64,000 nt of DNA from Isoperla grammatica (lineage: Eukaryota; Arthropoda; Insecta; Plecoptera; Perlodidae). The DNA is taken from the NCBI GenBank assembly GCA_945910005.1, contig OX246740.1, forward strand, positions 55,173,221-55,237,220. Direction: 5' to 3'. A program made the position numbers and the translations under genes. Of the stretch, positions 36,201 through 48,430 are shown piece by piece. The notes beneath the pieces were generated by a model. That model was not told the origin of the DNA, did no database searches, and saw only the letters and a list, made by a program, of their open reading frames with translations. Positions within the stretch are counted from its first letter, which is position 1, and each line of letters starts with the position of its first letter.

Positions 36201-39200
36201 ATAAAAATAAATATAATTTTCTGTTTTCAGTTTGAAATCATCATGTTTCCGTTTTAAATATTATTTTTGTTTTATTTGCAAAAGAGATTTAGGCCGGCAT
36301 TATATATTCTTTTAAGAGCAAAATCCTTATAGAAACTCAAAATACTTATTTTTCATTTTGGCATCAAGGTTTTGCACGTGCTCTCCTGAAACTGTCAGGA
36401 GTTCTATTTGAGAGTGATATTGTGGGCTTGAATTAATGGCTTGTTCTTTCACACAGCTGCATACAAAGAAGGGGAGGTATGGAGGAGAGGGGGGTGGGGT
36501 AGGGGGGGGGGGGTATACAAGTCCCAAGTCACTTCATTCGTATACACAGTAGATTTTCCGTCGTATTGCTCTTAGAAAGTATTAGTCTAGAATGGCGGGA
36601 CGTATTAGAAAAGTCGCAGAAAGGAAAACGTATGTACACGAAAAAGAAAATCACAGAGATCTCATTGTTGCCAATGTGTCTACAGTAAATCTACGTCACA
36701 CGCAGGCATACCAACGTACAGAGTTATTCATCTCGAGCTCTCTCACACAATCGTTGTTCCATTCTGAACGTGAGCTGGCTGTACAGGTGTTCGTATCCCC
36801 GGTAGATGAGCGAGACGTATTATTTCGTAATAGACAGATGAGTACCATACATAATTTACCCATCTTACGCGTTCACACACTTTGGTAAGGATTATTGCCA
36901 GAGACTTATGGAAATGTGTTATAGCATTCACAAAGCATTCAGATACTGACCAGGCTAAGGACTTAGCGCTATGGCTAAATCAACAACTTCTTATCCTATT
37001 CTTATACAGATTTTAGTCCATCCAATCAGAATTTAAATCTCATTTTGCAACAACCAATCAGATGAAAGCTACTCTATTATAGCTGGATTAATTAATTCGT
37101 GAATCTATTTACTCGGCTACAGTCGTTAGCTGTGAGTCACTATTTGTTATCCTTAGCAATGTGTGTGCATGCACCAACCAAGCTTTGCATTCTGGTATCC
37201 GTTTATATCTTCGACCCCCCAAACATCGGTAGATCACGTGACCTTCTCTAAGACAAAGGGAATTGTTTAACATCACGGAAGAAGCTATTTCTGTAGTAGA
37301 GAACAACCTTATCTTCTTGAAGGAGGGGGGGCGAGGGGGGCAGTGACCCCCCCCCCCCCTCCCAGGATAGTAAACGGTTCGCGTTATAAATTACTCCTGG
37401 AAATGCGATTTGCGCTCACCGGGCTATCGATTATGTAAGAATAGAATAGACGCGCCGTTGCGAATACCGACGCCGGGGAGTAATAATGGGCCAAATCACC
37501 CGGGGGGGGGGGGGGGGGGGGGGGGGGGCGTGGATGAATAATTCTAAGTTATTTCCAATAACTTCTCAGAATGTCGGTGACGCGATTGACGTGGTAGAAT
37601 CGATAAATGACTTTCGACTTACGATGACGACGATTTGATTGACATACTTTTAGAGTGAAGGTCACATTGACTTCGTACAAATCTTGGGCGAAATGTTTTT
37701 GATGTTTTGAGTGGTGACGTGATCCTAAAACTTGCTCAATCGTGCTGGTTACCGCACACATTGTCTGTAATGTTTTGACGCTTGTTTCCAGACTTAGCTC
37801 CCCCAGTATTAATATGATGGGAATATAATGTATTCGGTTATATCTAAAAAAAATGTTATACACCACATCAAAGAAGCGAGTAGACCTAATAAAGTGGGTT
37901 GTAAAGCACTGAAGACAATAAAATAAATATAAATAATAACATAGTCAGTAGAATTGTGACTAGTTTATTAAATCATTGTATTTGATTAGTAGAATAATAA
38001 CCCTAAACAGATATCTTCGGCGTTTGGTTTGTAGTGTTGTTTTGCGCGGTTGGAAAACGTGGCAACGTCTTCGTTTTAATAATGTCAGCTGCTAAAGAAA
38101 TGGAAGACTAAAAGTGGGTTAGCTTATTGCGTTAAGAGAAAAGTTAATTACTGTTGCATCTCTCATCTTTCTCTTTAGCCTGTCTTCGTTTTTCTTATAT
38201 TCCGGGTCAAAAAGCTGTTGCGTGGATTTAATCTAATTTGTTGGCTTTACTTCACCAACTTTCAAGTAACTTTAACTTAAACTTTTCCACAATGTTAAAT
38301 TTAATGTGTTATACACACGGAATAATCTTTGCCCAGAAGAAAGTGATGTCATTCGCCGACACAAATTATACACAACAACACCAAACAATAGAATGTGATA
38401 CATGGGTTCTCTCAATAAAAGTAGGCTAATTTAATTCCTAATATTGTGTGACTATAGATTGTTAAAGATTGGCCGTAAGTAAGTAAATGAGTTGCAGATA
38501 AACAAATAAAAATGAATAAACAAAGAAATACACTAAAAATGATAAAATAAATACTTTGTTTTCATCGACAAAAAAAAAATGCGCGCTACGGCTGAAATTG
38601 TACAAATTGTGAGATTAAGCTCAAGACGTGCTTTGGTTGCCGAGCAAAATTTCTCTGATGGAAACTCTGATCATCTACCAGGTAGCAATAGCGATCAAAT
38701 CACAGCGTGTATGCCCGTTGGCTATGTACCCGAGTAGCAACCATAGTAATGTACCCGGGTAAATAGCAGTCCAGGGCTCTTGTCCCCTAGAGACACCCAT
38801 GTCTCTATGTCTCACGTTAAAATACTGTCCCTCACTCGAGACATTATTGGGACGGACTAAAAAAAGAAGAAAATATCATGACCTCGGTTGATTCTAAAAG
38901 TGAGTTACCCTCTCGGCTTTATTGCTCCTGTGTGTATTAGATTCGCTTTGAAATGGAAGATTGGGTTGCTCCATGCCAGCCAATCATAGCCGGCCATTCC
39001 TAAGCCAGGTCAGACATCGATTTCAGGTGGGCCTACTCCGCAGACATAACTGTTTCCCATCTCCCCCCCCCTCTCCCCCTCCCTCGCAAGCACCGGCAAC
39101 AATGTTATCAGTGTCAAACGGCGCTGGCAACAACGCATCGTACCAGAAAAGTTAAACTAGAAACTGCACAGGACATTTTTTCTTTAAGAATTTTGGAATT

Positions 39201-41238
39201 TGGTCGTCGTTCAACGTTTATATATCTCAAAAGTTTCTAATGTCTTGGAAATGTCTATACAATACAATGCAACGCACGTAAATCTAAGGGGATGTTGAAT
39301 ATAGTTAGATCCCGGTAATATTGTCGATATGTTTCAGTTTTTCAGTTGACACTTTTATCAATTCATAATTAAAATTACTCATTTAATATACTTTAAACTC
39401 ACACTTCTATTTTATATTTTCAGAAGTATCTTTGAAGTCTTCAATTGCTCCAAGAAAATCAAACAAACCACACTTCACATAAATTTAGTAATTACTCGCA
39501 TTTGTCATTAAAACCAAATTTAGGAATCGAAATATTTCCTTGTAGTTAGGGGCCTAATGTTTTATTACCGTCTTTGTCTAAATTCACAATTGTTACGAAT
39601 CTTAGTGAGGTACCGCGTATTTACTACAATATACGACATGTTTTATAAGCAAAATATTATAATTTATTTGCATCGTAGGGCATTATAACTGCCAATATTC
39701 TTCATATTGTCACCTGTGTGAATACCATTGCACCAACCATACCCGGTAAGATGTTACTACAGTAATCTACACGAGTGCATTGTGTTGTAGCGCGTGAGGG
39801 CGAACAAAGACAGCTACACTGTTGCCAAGCCGATAACAGCGCCTCACACCGTGCGTGCCCAAAGACAAGACAAGACAGGGTTATCACACCGCCGCTCTAG
39901 GCAGGCATCATCGCCAACACGATTACGAAGGCGGTGTATATAATCTAGACGCGTCAGACACGAAACATTACAATGGTGGGCGGTGGGTTTGAACTATGCC
40001 CCGTGCACGCGTGCGAGAGTTTAAACTCTAAAGGTCGCGGGTTAGAGATCAACTAACTGAAAGTTTGCCCGTGATTTTACTAATTAAATGTTTCATTTCA
40101 AGCCAAACAGTCCACACATAATATACTTACATTGGATAATACAAAACACAACAATACTAATAAGATGATAATAAATTAGGACAACTTTTTAGCTCAATGT
40201 TAATATGTCAATGAGATATCAGATTTTACTATTGTAATGTAAATACATACGTTTCTCCTAAGCTAACTAGGCGGTGTCAAAATAGAACAAAAATTAGGTG
40301 CGTAGTGGCAGCAAAACATTTCCCATAACTTCTTAACAAGAACATCTTAGCTGGAGTTTCACTCAAAATGTTAACACTACCATAGAAGTCTATTCTATGT
40401 TTACTAATTTTAAGCATTTTCTTTCATAACAGTAAATTATATTAAGGAAATCGAGCACATTTTCATGCATATGACGCTTCAATCACGAACAATATAGTCG
40501 CCCTATTGAAGAGGCTCTGAATTCATTAACTCACATTTCAGATAATACCTCCACAATATTATTCACTATCTGCTCCTGACGTAATTTAAAACCTTGATGT
40601 GACTTAAAAAGATAAAGCATAAAAAATATATTTATTCGCTATATTGTATATGCTATATACTTATTATATTTTATATTTAAGTGACCTCAACTTGATTAGT
40701 TTGTGTTTTTACATTAAAACTTCTATACATTCTCTGGTTAATGGAATAAACCAAAATCGTCCAGTCCGTTAAGTCGTTTTGTTGCCTCTATACGAGTTGT
40801 AAAATAACATTTGCGAGCGGTCGTAAACAAGATGGACGATGCTACAATAAAAGAGTTATTTCATAGTAACACAACAATAAATCTAATACAACCCATATTC
40901 GCAGACACTATCACAAGAGTACGTTATGGGTATAACTTTCTCTTAAGCTATAATATAGTTTACGTTCTGTATACTGGAAATAATAACTCTCAAACTGTAT
41001 CAGTCGTTAAGTTATATATATATATATACAAATCCATTTTATTTTTTTATTAGGTTCTCCATAAAGTATATACGACGTTTAACGAGAACTATTTTGAAGA
41101 AATGTTTGCCCAAAGCCCTCATAACCGTTGGGATGTCAGTTTTATGGTCGTATAGGCTGGGACAATGTTGGTACTACGGACACGCATGGTTCAATGAAAC
41201 ACTCATTCATAAACAAGAGAGTGTTGGTGGTTTTAGAA

Positions 41239-41385
41239 GTGACGTCATTATTATGGTGGAGGTGCCGGGTACAGCGTTGCCATTTAATAGCTTGTCAGCT
41301 CCACGCATGAGAGGGAGAGAGGTCTCAAGAGTGACGTCATTATTATGGTGGAGGTGCCGAGTACAGAGTTGCCATTTTATTATTT
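41239..41385 (+). repeat. Direct repeat, period 92 bp, each copy with a CRE
   Basis: GTGACGTCATTATTATGGTG at 41239 recurs at 41331, followed in both by GAGGTGCCG.GTACAG.GTTGCCATTT. The intervening sequence differs. Each copy carries a perfect TGACGTCA. Confidence 0.9.
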
Positions 41386-42419
41386 CGCACACGTGAGATT
41401 AGAAATAGAGAGAGAGACGTAACACAATTTGTGAATTGTTTTATATGAATATTTTATCCACGGTTTCGTTATGATTGGTGATTGGTCTTCATAAAAATAA
41501 AAACAAAAATGGGAGAAGTTAAGCTGAGTAGACTTCGTTATCGGTTGAATTTTCTATCTCCAAGATTTCCAAAATTCAAATAAAAACAAATACACTCCCC
41601 ATGTTTTGTTCACTTTTCTTTTCATCCCGAGCATCGATGTCGTTCGATTGAATAATTCAGAATGGAAGCCAAGAATACAAACCGATACCAGGGGAAATAT
41701 ACATTTCTTAAAAGTTCTCTCGGCTCATGTTATATTCAAACATTTACCCTTTAAAACTTCTGTGGATTGTAGCATCTTGTGAAACACTCTTTACCAAAAA
41801 AAAGAGTTAAACTTTCTCAATTTGCGATTAATAAACTATGAGCTCGGTACAGTTTCAAGTGAGTCGTTTAACACCCGGGGCTACACCGAAGTTTCGTGAT
41901 TACTAACTTTTACGCCTAAGAAAGAAAGCTCAAGTATTGGTATTGATAAAAGGCGACGTGGCTCTCATGGGTAAAACACAAACAGTCAGATAGAACCTTT
42001 ATTCTTATCCCGGGGGAGACTTTTGTCGGTGAGAATATTTATATTCATGCAAAGTGCTTTGTTGCTGCGCCACCTCTGTATTGCTTGCGACATGGATAAA
42101 GCATGTAACCTTTATGCCGAGACATTAGAAATGTAACATTTCACTACTGGTTTTCATCTATTTTCTGTATATTTTCTTCTCTAACACAATCTGTAAAGTT
42201 CAACTGTATTGTTAATTTCCTACGGGTTTTTAGGGAGTATCCTCTTGATTTGTCTAATAGTGGATCTTCTAAAGAGAACGAATAACATTTTCGAGTACTT
42301 TTAAATACGGCGCACTTTTCAAAACAATATTGACAGCAACATCGAAAGAAGTCTCATTGACCGACCATTATTATTGATTGATTTAATGTTTCCGTGTTGC
42401 CTTTTAGATTCCAGCCCTC

Positions 42420-42800
42420 TCGAATTCACCCTGAGTCTGCACCCAGGTAGTAGGTTCGAGTACCCTCACCCTTGGACCTCGGCCGGGCGGGCGGTAGGGA
42501 GGGTAAGTAATCAACGTAAATTGACATGAACTGAGTAAATAGAAAACCTAATTAATGTTGCATTAGTTATTCCAGTTTTAATTTAATTGTATAGGTAATG
42601 AAACAAATATTCATACATGATTCAAATTTCTAATCTCTAGAGGCCTTTAACATAGACTGTTAATAAGGTATTCAAGTCATCCTTTTACGTCCATGCACGT
42701 CGGTTATTTACCCTTCCTGCATCCGCCCGGCTGAGGTCCGATGATGAGGGTAATCGACCCTGCTATACCTGGGTTCATACTCCGCTTGAATACTAGATCA
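42420..42800. repeat. Inverted repeat, ~95-bp arms (possible MITE)
   Basis: 42420-42515 matches the reverse complement of about 42700-42800. Shared blocks include CGCCCGGC(C/T)GAGGTCC, TGAGGGTA, TACCTGGGT and TTA(C/T)TTACCCT(C/T)C. The centre is AT-rich and non-coding. Divergence of roughly a quarter suggests an old element; the TSD is not visible. Confidence 0.65.
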
Positions 42801-45800
42801 GCCCACTAGGTCAACTCGTCTTGCCCAGACACCCTGGCTATTATTTAACCAGGGCACGCCACAACAATGACCTCCCGCCATAACTAATTGACAATAAGTC
42901 TGGAATACCAAACAACCACACCTGACGCGTCGCATACATTTATTTTGTGCAGAACTACGTAGTATGTTCGCACATTAGTTCAACTTCGTGCATTAATTAC
43001 GAGTATTTCAATTAAAACTCAACTCGAAATTGCTTCGTAAAATTATAATGTGACCCCGATGTGTCGTGTTTGGCATTGCAATATTAGAGTTAGTTTAGTA
43101 TGTTAGTCGGACGATGGCAGCACTATCGTTAGAGCAATGTCACCAACGTTACAATAGAAAAAAATCGAAAGCGTCAATATAAAACAAAATAATATTGATT
43201 GACGTTGCACATAAAGTGCACGTCACTTTTTTTGCGTTGTCTAAATGACAAAATGGATAAACGGCTTACATTTCACAAAGGTCAAATGATGAGTGATGTT
43301 TGATAATACTACACAAAAACGAATTTATTCGTACAAAATCGTTAGCATTAAAAATTGATAAAGATATGCATCTTGTTAGTTTATTTGCAACTAATATTGT
43401 ATCCTCAAAACATCATGCTGTTATGTTATAAAAATCGTGGTATTCTTTTTCGTCCATCTATTCATTTTTATATATTCTGGATTATCTGTTGAATATATGA
43501 CATTGTCTGCCTATAAATTGCACCACTGCCAACTTAACACCGTAAACTACCCACACGTTTTGCTCTTTCATTTATTCATACGACAGTTTGCGAACCTGTA
43601 TCTATAATTTGTGACTAGCGCGGCTAGATTCTATCACTTATGAGCCAGACATGACTGAAGCTGGTTAATAACTCAAGTATGCGGGACGGAAGTATCCACG
43701 TCTGACAGTCATAACCCTCTGGTCCCAACGGTTATACCTGTCTGGCAGAAACAACCCTTAATTGTCGAGAAACAACTCCTTAATACTGAGTGTCATTAAC
43801 TTTTAAGAAACAGGGAGATTATGTCTGACGCTCATAAACTATACTCCCACCGGTTACCTGTATGTCTGGTAGAAAACCACCCCTCAACACAAAGGGTCGT
43901 TGACTCAAGAGAAACAGGGAGATTATGTCTGACGATCATAAACCATACTCCCACCGGTTACCTGTATGTCTGGTAGAAAACAACCCCTCAACACAAAGGG
44001 TCCTTGACTCAAGAGAAACGGGGAGATATTATGTCTGATGCAAGACAGTTCGAACCACTTGAACGACCTCACACTGAACAATGTTATGGTAAGCGTCGGG
44101 GGGGGGGGGGGTTATTGGAGACGACGAGGGGGTTTCCCGTCAAATCTGTGAACATTTAAAAATAAAATTGCAAAAGTAATTTAGATTTTAATTATCGGTC
44201 GTACGAAAAATAAAAATTGATATAAATTTCCCCTGGGTATAGCGAATGAGAAAATATGTAGACAAAGATGGATTATCTATAATTGTAGTCGGAAGTATTC
44301 TGTGTATTGAAGATCATAATTGAGGGAATAGTGAGGGTCTGCTTTAGAAATATGAAAAGCGAACAACGTCAAGAATGTATACCTTCTTAGATTATTACTA
44401 GAAGAAAATATAAGTAGAAAATAGTAAAAATAAAGTCTTCGAAAGATTCCATGGATTGAAAACGTGAAGAGTGATAGCGTTGATAAAGTGAATTGCATGT
44501 TTCAGGCCATCGTCCCATATGATAATAATTTCAATAGTATTAGAGTGTGAAGTAAATTGACCACTTCAGATTGGATTGATTATGATTTATGAAAGTATTA
44601 ATATCTTGAGATACGTGTAAAAATATGAGTGTAGAAGATGCAATATAAAAAAAAACTTGCATTGGATAGATAAAACCGATCCGTATTGCATTATTACATA
44701 TCAATCTGCTGAGAAAAATCTTCGTGATAAATTTGACATGTTACCATACCTTTCTACCACCCCCCCCCCCCCCCGGCACCTCCGACCGTCAGGAATGTCA
44801 CGTTACCCAAGCGTCCCATCGTTGTTGCCCATTACTTTATGATTAGCTCGTAACCTCCCCCCTGAAGGTCAAAGTTGAAAGGTCAACGTACCGTCAGCCA
44901 CGAGGGAAAGTCTAGTTATAACAAGTTTGTTTAACCATCATTCATAACACTGAGGGCAACGGGGCGTTATGATCGACGCTTTTATGGGACGGGGATAACA
45001 TTTTAATAGAGCGTATGGTACGACAAGATATCACCCCTATACGAGGGATGATCTTGGAGGAAAATGTTTACGTTGGTCAATTTATCAATCGATATATCGT
45101 TGGTCGTATCGCAAAAGAGGAGAACTTACGGTGAAAGTTGCTTTTTAATGTTCTGAAATTATTGCAAGGGTGTACAAAATATATTCTTCAAAATAATGCT
45201 TTACCCTTTCTAACGATATTGATTGGGTAAAAGTAATATTATTATCGATATTAATTAGTAATAGAAATTAAATATAGATTCGTGAGAAGTTTAAATCTCC
45301 CAAGTAGCATTCCGTAAAGCACCCCTAAACCCAATGAAGCATTTTATTTGTATGAACTCATTACTGTTATTAATTACGTAATAGTATTAAATGTATTTAA
45401 TAAGCATGACCACGCTTACTTATCTCGGGGTTGCAACACTTAAGGCGTTGAAAAGTGGTATAACTCATCAGTAATCGTGTCTGGCACGAGGTAGCTGCAC
45501 CCTCAGCATTGGCCTTGCGTGCAATTATATCACTGGGCAGACTAACTTTTTATGTAAATGCGGCTTGTTGATAAATAATACAAACACGCGTCGTGTTTTC
45601 TATTTTTAACTCAGATATGCTCGACACAAAAGTTAAAGTCTGTAAATATTTCTATCGTGGTGTTCTTATTTTCTTTCAACATTCTAAACTTAATTTTATC
45701 ACGAAAGGAAAATTATATAGAGATGATATTCATAATAAACTCTTCGCAATGTATCTTGTTCGATGCTTTCGTCACAACTGGATAATGTTTAGAAAAGATG

Positions 45801-47214
45801 GTCGCTCCACGCGGTCTACAATTCAGAACAGATTTTTTTGTTCTCCGGTTTCATAGAGAGAATTTTCTGCAGTCTTAATAGTACACGTCTATTGCCAATT
45901 AATTCCAAATAACTACCCTACCGATCACGATAACACATTTATTTAGTTTCGCTCATAATTCTTAGGACATCTTCTCTCTCAGGATTGTGTAGCGTTCTTG
46001 AGATCGCATTAAAAAAGTTTATCCCGCACAGTATTAAAATTGGTGACATTCTTTGAATTTAATGAGAAAAAACTGCACACATTACTTATACCCAATCTGT
46101 TGGGGATAGTGTGGCGAAGTTTGGATTTAGAAAGTAGAAGTTTGGTTTTAGAAAGCCTGGGTGTAACATTATTCTTCATGAAAACAAGAACGCTGATAAA
46201 AAAGTTTTGTTTGGTAATACATTCCGCTCTGCAAACAAAGAAGATATGTCTGAAGAATACAATATCTGAGATCGTGTGTACGGTTCTTGAAGATGATTTG
46301 ATTTCCTTTGAGTTTCGTGTTTTTAGAAAGTGAAGAGGTTGATGAAAACAAGGAGCATATTATTATATTTACAAAATTGTTTTCCTTATGAGAAAAGTAA
46401 TATTCCGTTGTTGTGAATTGCAATATTGGGAAATTTCAATATGAGATGGAATCAAAACTTTTAGACATTCATTCGTTACTTTCGACGACGCAAAAAGTCT
46501 GACAACTAAAATCCTTAGTAGAATGCAGCGAAATCTGTTCGCCAGACAAAATAGAACAGAAAATATTTTTAAATTGAAAGATAGTCGAGTAAAACGAAAA
46601 TAAAAACGCGTTCAAAGTGAGCGAGCTTGCTTGCATTAACGACATTTCACTGTTGTTGTGTTGTATGAATCTGCATAAATTAGCCGCGAGCAACGGACCG
46701 TCGAGCGACAAAACGTGCTCTGACAGGTGGTATTTTTCAACTACGCTGTTTTAATTTCTCTTTAATGAAATGCACATTTTAAAGACAAAAAGTACAGCGA
46801 AACTATCAAGAGAATCTTGGCAAACTTTCCATGGAACAAGTAAAGCAGACAATTCCAAACTTCGTGCTAACAATACGAAAGTAGGCAAGAACTTACATTT
46901 TTCAAATGGCAATATTTTAAACTATTTTGTAGTGACAATGTTTAAAGTTTACCTACGAAGTTACACACGCCACTTGATTGGAATGACTCTAATTAGCAAA
47001 AACAAAAGACTGAAGAAATACGTTCTTAAAAATGAGGTATTTAAAATAATACATTTTTATTGCAGTTTTGCGGCGGGGCGTGGGAAAGGAAGCCCACTAA
47101 TTTACCCATTTGCCAAATTTTTGTATTAGAGAACCAAGGAACAACTAACCAAACTCACAAAAAGTAAGCTCTTTGTATTCTTTCACCGCGCAACATCTCG
47201 CCTGATTACACGTC
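42801..47214. other. AT-rich stretch without a supported gene
   Basis: It contains the 105-bp tandem repeat, a G14 run (44098), a C15 run (44760) and two AGGTCA half-sites 8 bp apart (about 44867-44886). Short ORFs here have no recognisable domain. Confidence 0.5.
43698..44040 (+). repeat. ~105-bp tandem repeat, three copies
   Basis: TGTCTGACG.TCATAAAC-like sequence starts near 43698 (diverged), 43821 and 43925, and a further start is at 44031. Each is followed by a CTCCCACCGGTTACCTGTAT block, TCTGGTAGAAAACAACCCCT, and GACTCAAGAGAAACAGGGAG. The last two copies are nearly identical. No open frame is conserved. Confidence 0.85.
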
Positions 47215-47475
47215 CGTGATAAATGACGCCAACAAAGACGTCGCGCGGAAAGATAAAACCCCGACCATCTTTGCACGTATTGTTCTAAATCACTTGCGAT
47301 GTGGGCGCATTGTAGCGACGTCAGGCAACCAATGGCGGTGACAGATAACGGAGCGCGGAGGCGTGAGATCTGATTGGCTGGCGGCCAGCGTGACGTCACA
47401 GTTACTACCTCGGTAGGAAGCTTAGTGTGATGTCATCAATGCGCATGTGCGAGATGGTTCATTGCGAGGAACAAT
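47215..47475. promoter_or_regulatory. Promoter-like CpG-rich cluster
   Basis: Within 260 bp of otherwise AT-rich sequence there are two CCAAT boxes in opposite orientation (47329-47333 and 47373-47377), a perfect CRE TGACGTCA (47391-47398), a near-consensus NRF-1-like TGCGCATGTGCGA (47440-47452), and several CpGs. No TATA box is obvious. Orientation and target gene are unknown; no recognisable coding exon lies on either side within a few kb. Confidence 0.4.
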
Positions 47476-48099
47476 ACGCTAACCACATCGAGGTGATTGT
47501 AGATAGAAACAGTTAATTCGTTCAGTGGTATTTTGAAAATTATCCATTTACCAATTATTGTTTACAAGACCAATTCGCAGGTAAAAAAACAATTCTATAT
47601 CATGTTATATTGATGTTGAACCTTAATGTTACATTTTCATTGTTGTGTATTGTATTGTTGGTCTGTAACCCTTAGTGATGAGAAAATACATTGGAGCTCT
47701 AAACAAGTTTTAAATTTGGGTTATTTAAATCAAATCCTCAAGACTCTTATCAACGTATGTAAATTAATGACTTAAACATTCGTGAAAATATAGTAAACAA
47801 GATTACGTAATCAAATCGGGCAAAAAACATGTCCCAAGTGTTTCTTAAATAATGTTTGTGCAAATGGGAAATAGAAGTTCTGCACAGCAACACTGGAATT
47901 TAATTAGTTTGTAACGTCTTCAATTTATTCTCTAATGTAAATGGATGCTGCTTGAATGGGTTCAAAATAAAAGATTGCAACAAGACGAGACGAAAAATAC
48001 TGTCATCAGGATGTGGCTACGTAGACGATATCTACAACTACGCCAATATGTCTGTGTTAGCTGAGTTAGCACTGAATTGCTTTAACCAGCAGTAACCTA

Positions 48100-48165
48100 T
48101 TTTTGAGAGTGGTCATCCACCTGTCTCCTGATCCGGTCCAGTGTTACTTAACCTTACCACTCGCA
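48100..48165 (-). repeat. 5S-rRNA-like repeat, copy A
   Basis: The reverse complement contains GGTTAAGTAACACTGGAC, then GGTGGATGACCACTC, matching in order the 5S rRNA internal control segment (GTTAAGCAAC, then GGATGGGTGACC). It is diverged and incomplete, so it is not a functional 5S gene. A 5S-derived SINE (SINE3-like) or 5S pseudogene is the likely origin. Confidence 0.5.
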
Positions 48166-48371
48166 ACGCGAACCTATTCATTAATCCACGACGTTCAATC
48201 GGTTGTCAATTCCCTTATACACGCATTGAGTTCCCTGCTTGCGAGTAATTCCTACTCTTTGGGGGCCAGATCTCTGTATTATAATAAGTATTTCTTGTAT
48301 TCATCTTGAAAATAAATAAATAAATAAATAAATAAATAAATTAGTGATTTATCCAACAATGACCTAGTTTA

Positions 48372-48430
48372 GGAGAGTGGTCACCCATCTATCTCCGACG
48401 TAGTCCAGTGTTACTTAACCTTGTCGCTCG
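48372..48430 (-). repeat. 5S-rRNA-like repeat, copy B
   Basis: The reverse complement reads GGTTAAGTAACACTGGAC, then TACGTCGGAGATAGATGGGTGACCACTC in two adjoining parts. It is closer to 5S rRNA than copy A at GATGGGTGACC. The two copies lie about 270 bp apart in the same orientation, separated by a (TAAA)n tract at 48309-48341. That fits two adjacent SINE insertions or one duplicated unit. Confidence 0.5.

Larger units (their letters stand above)
31192..42419. other. Long intergenic or intronic stretch without a supported gene
   Basis: About 11 kb of AT-rich DNA. Noted: (ATT)n at 33147-33170, E-box/CRE cluster (33187), TGACGTCA at 34214, C runs near 35231-35254, G12 (36502), C13 (37347), G27 (37502-37528), a candidate small ORF at 36592-36888, a CpG-rich patch at 39770-39960, and the 92-bp direct repeat (41239). 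Confidence 0.5.

Noticed and set aside
36592..36888. 98-codon ORF starting ATGGCGGGA and ending at TTTG/GTAAGG
   Set aside because: Start context and donor-like end are suggestive, but no family, no partner exon and no compositional support were found. It is worth only an RNA-seq glance.
39930..39965. TATA-box promoter (GTATATAAT then TCAGAC)
   Set aside because: The distance from TATA to the initiator-like TCAG is about 19 bp, too short, and no gene follows.
44867..44886. Nuclear-receptor response element (two AGGTCA half-sites)
   Set aside because: The spacing of 8 bp is not a standard strong element and chance occurrence is easy in this length.
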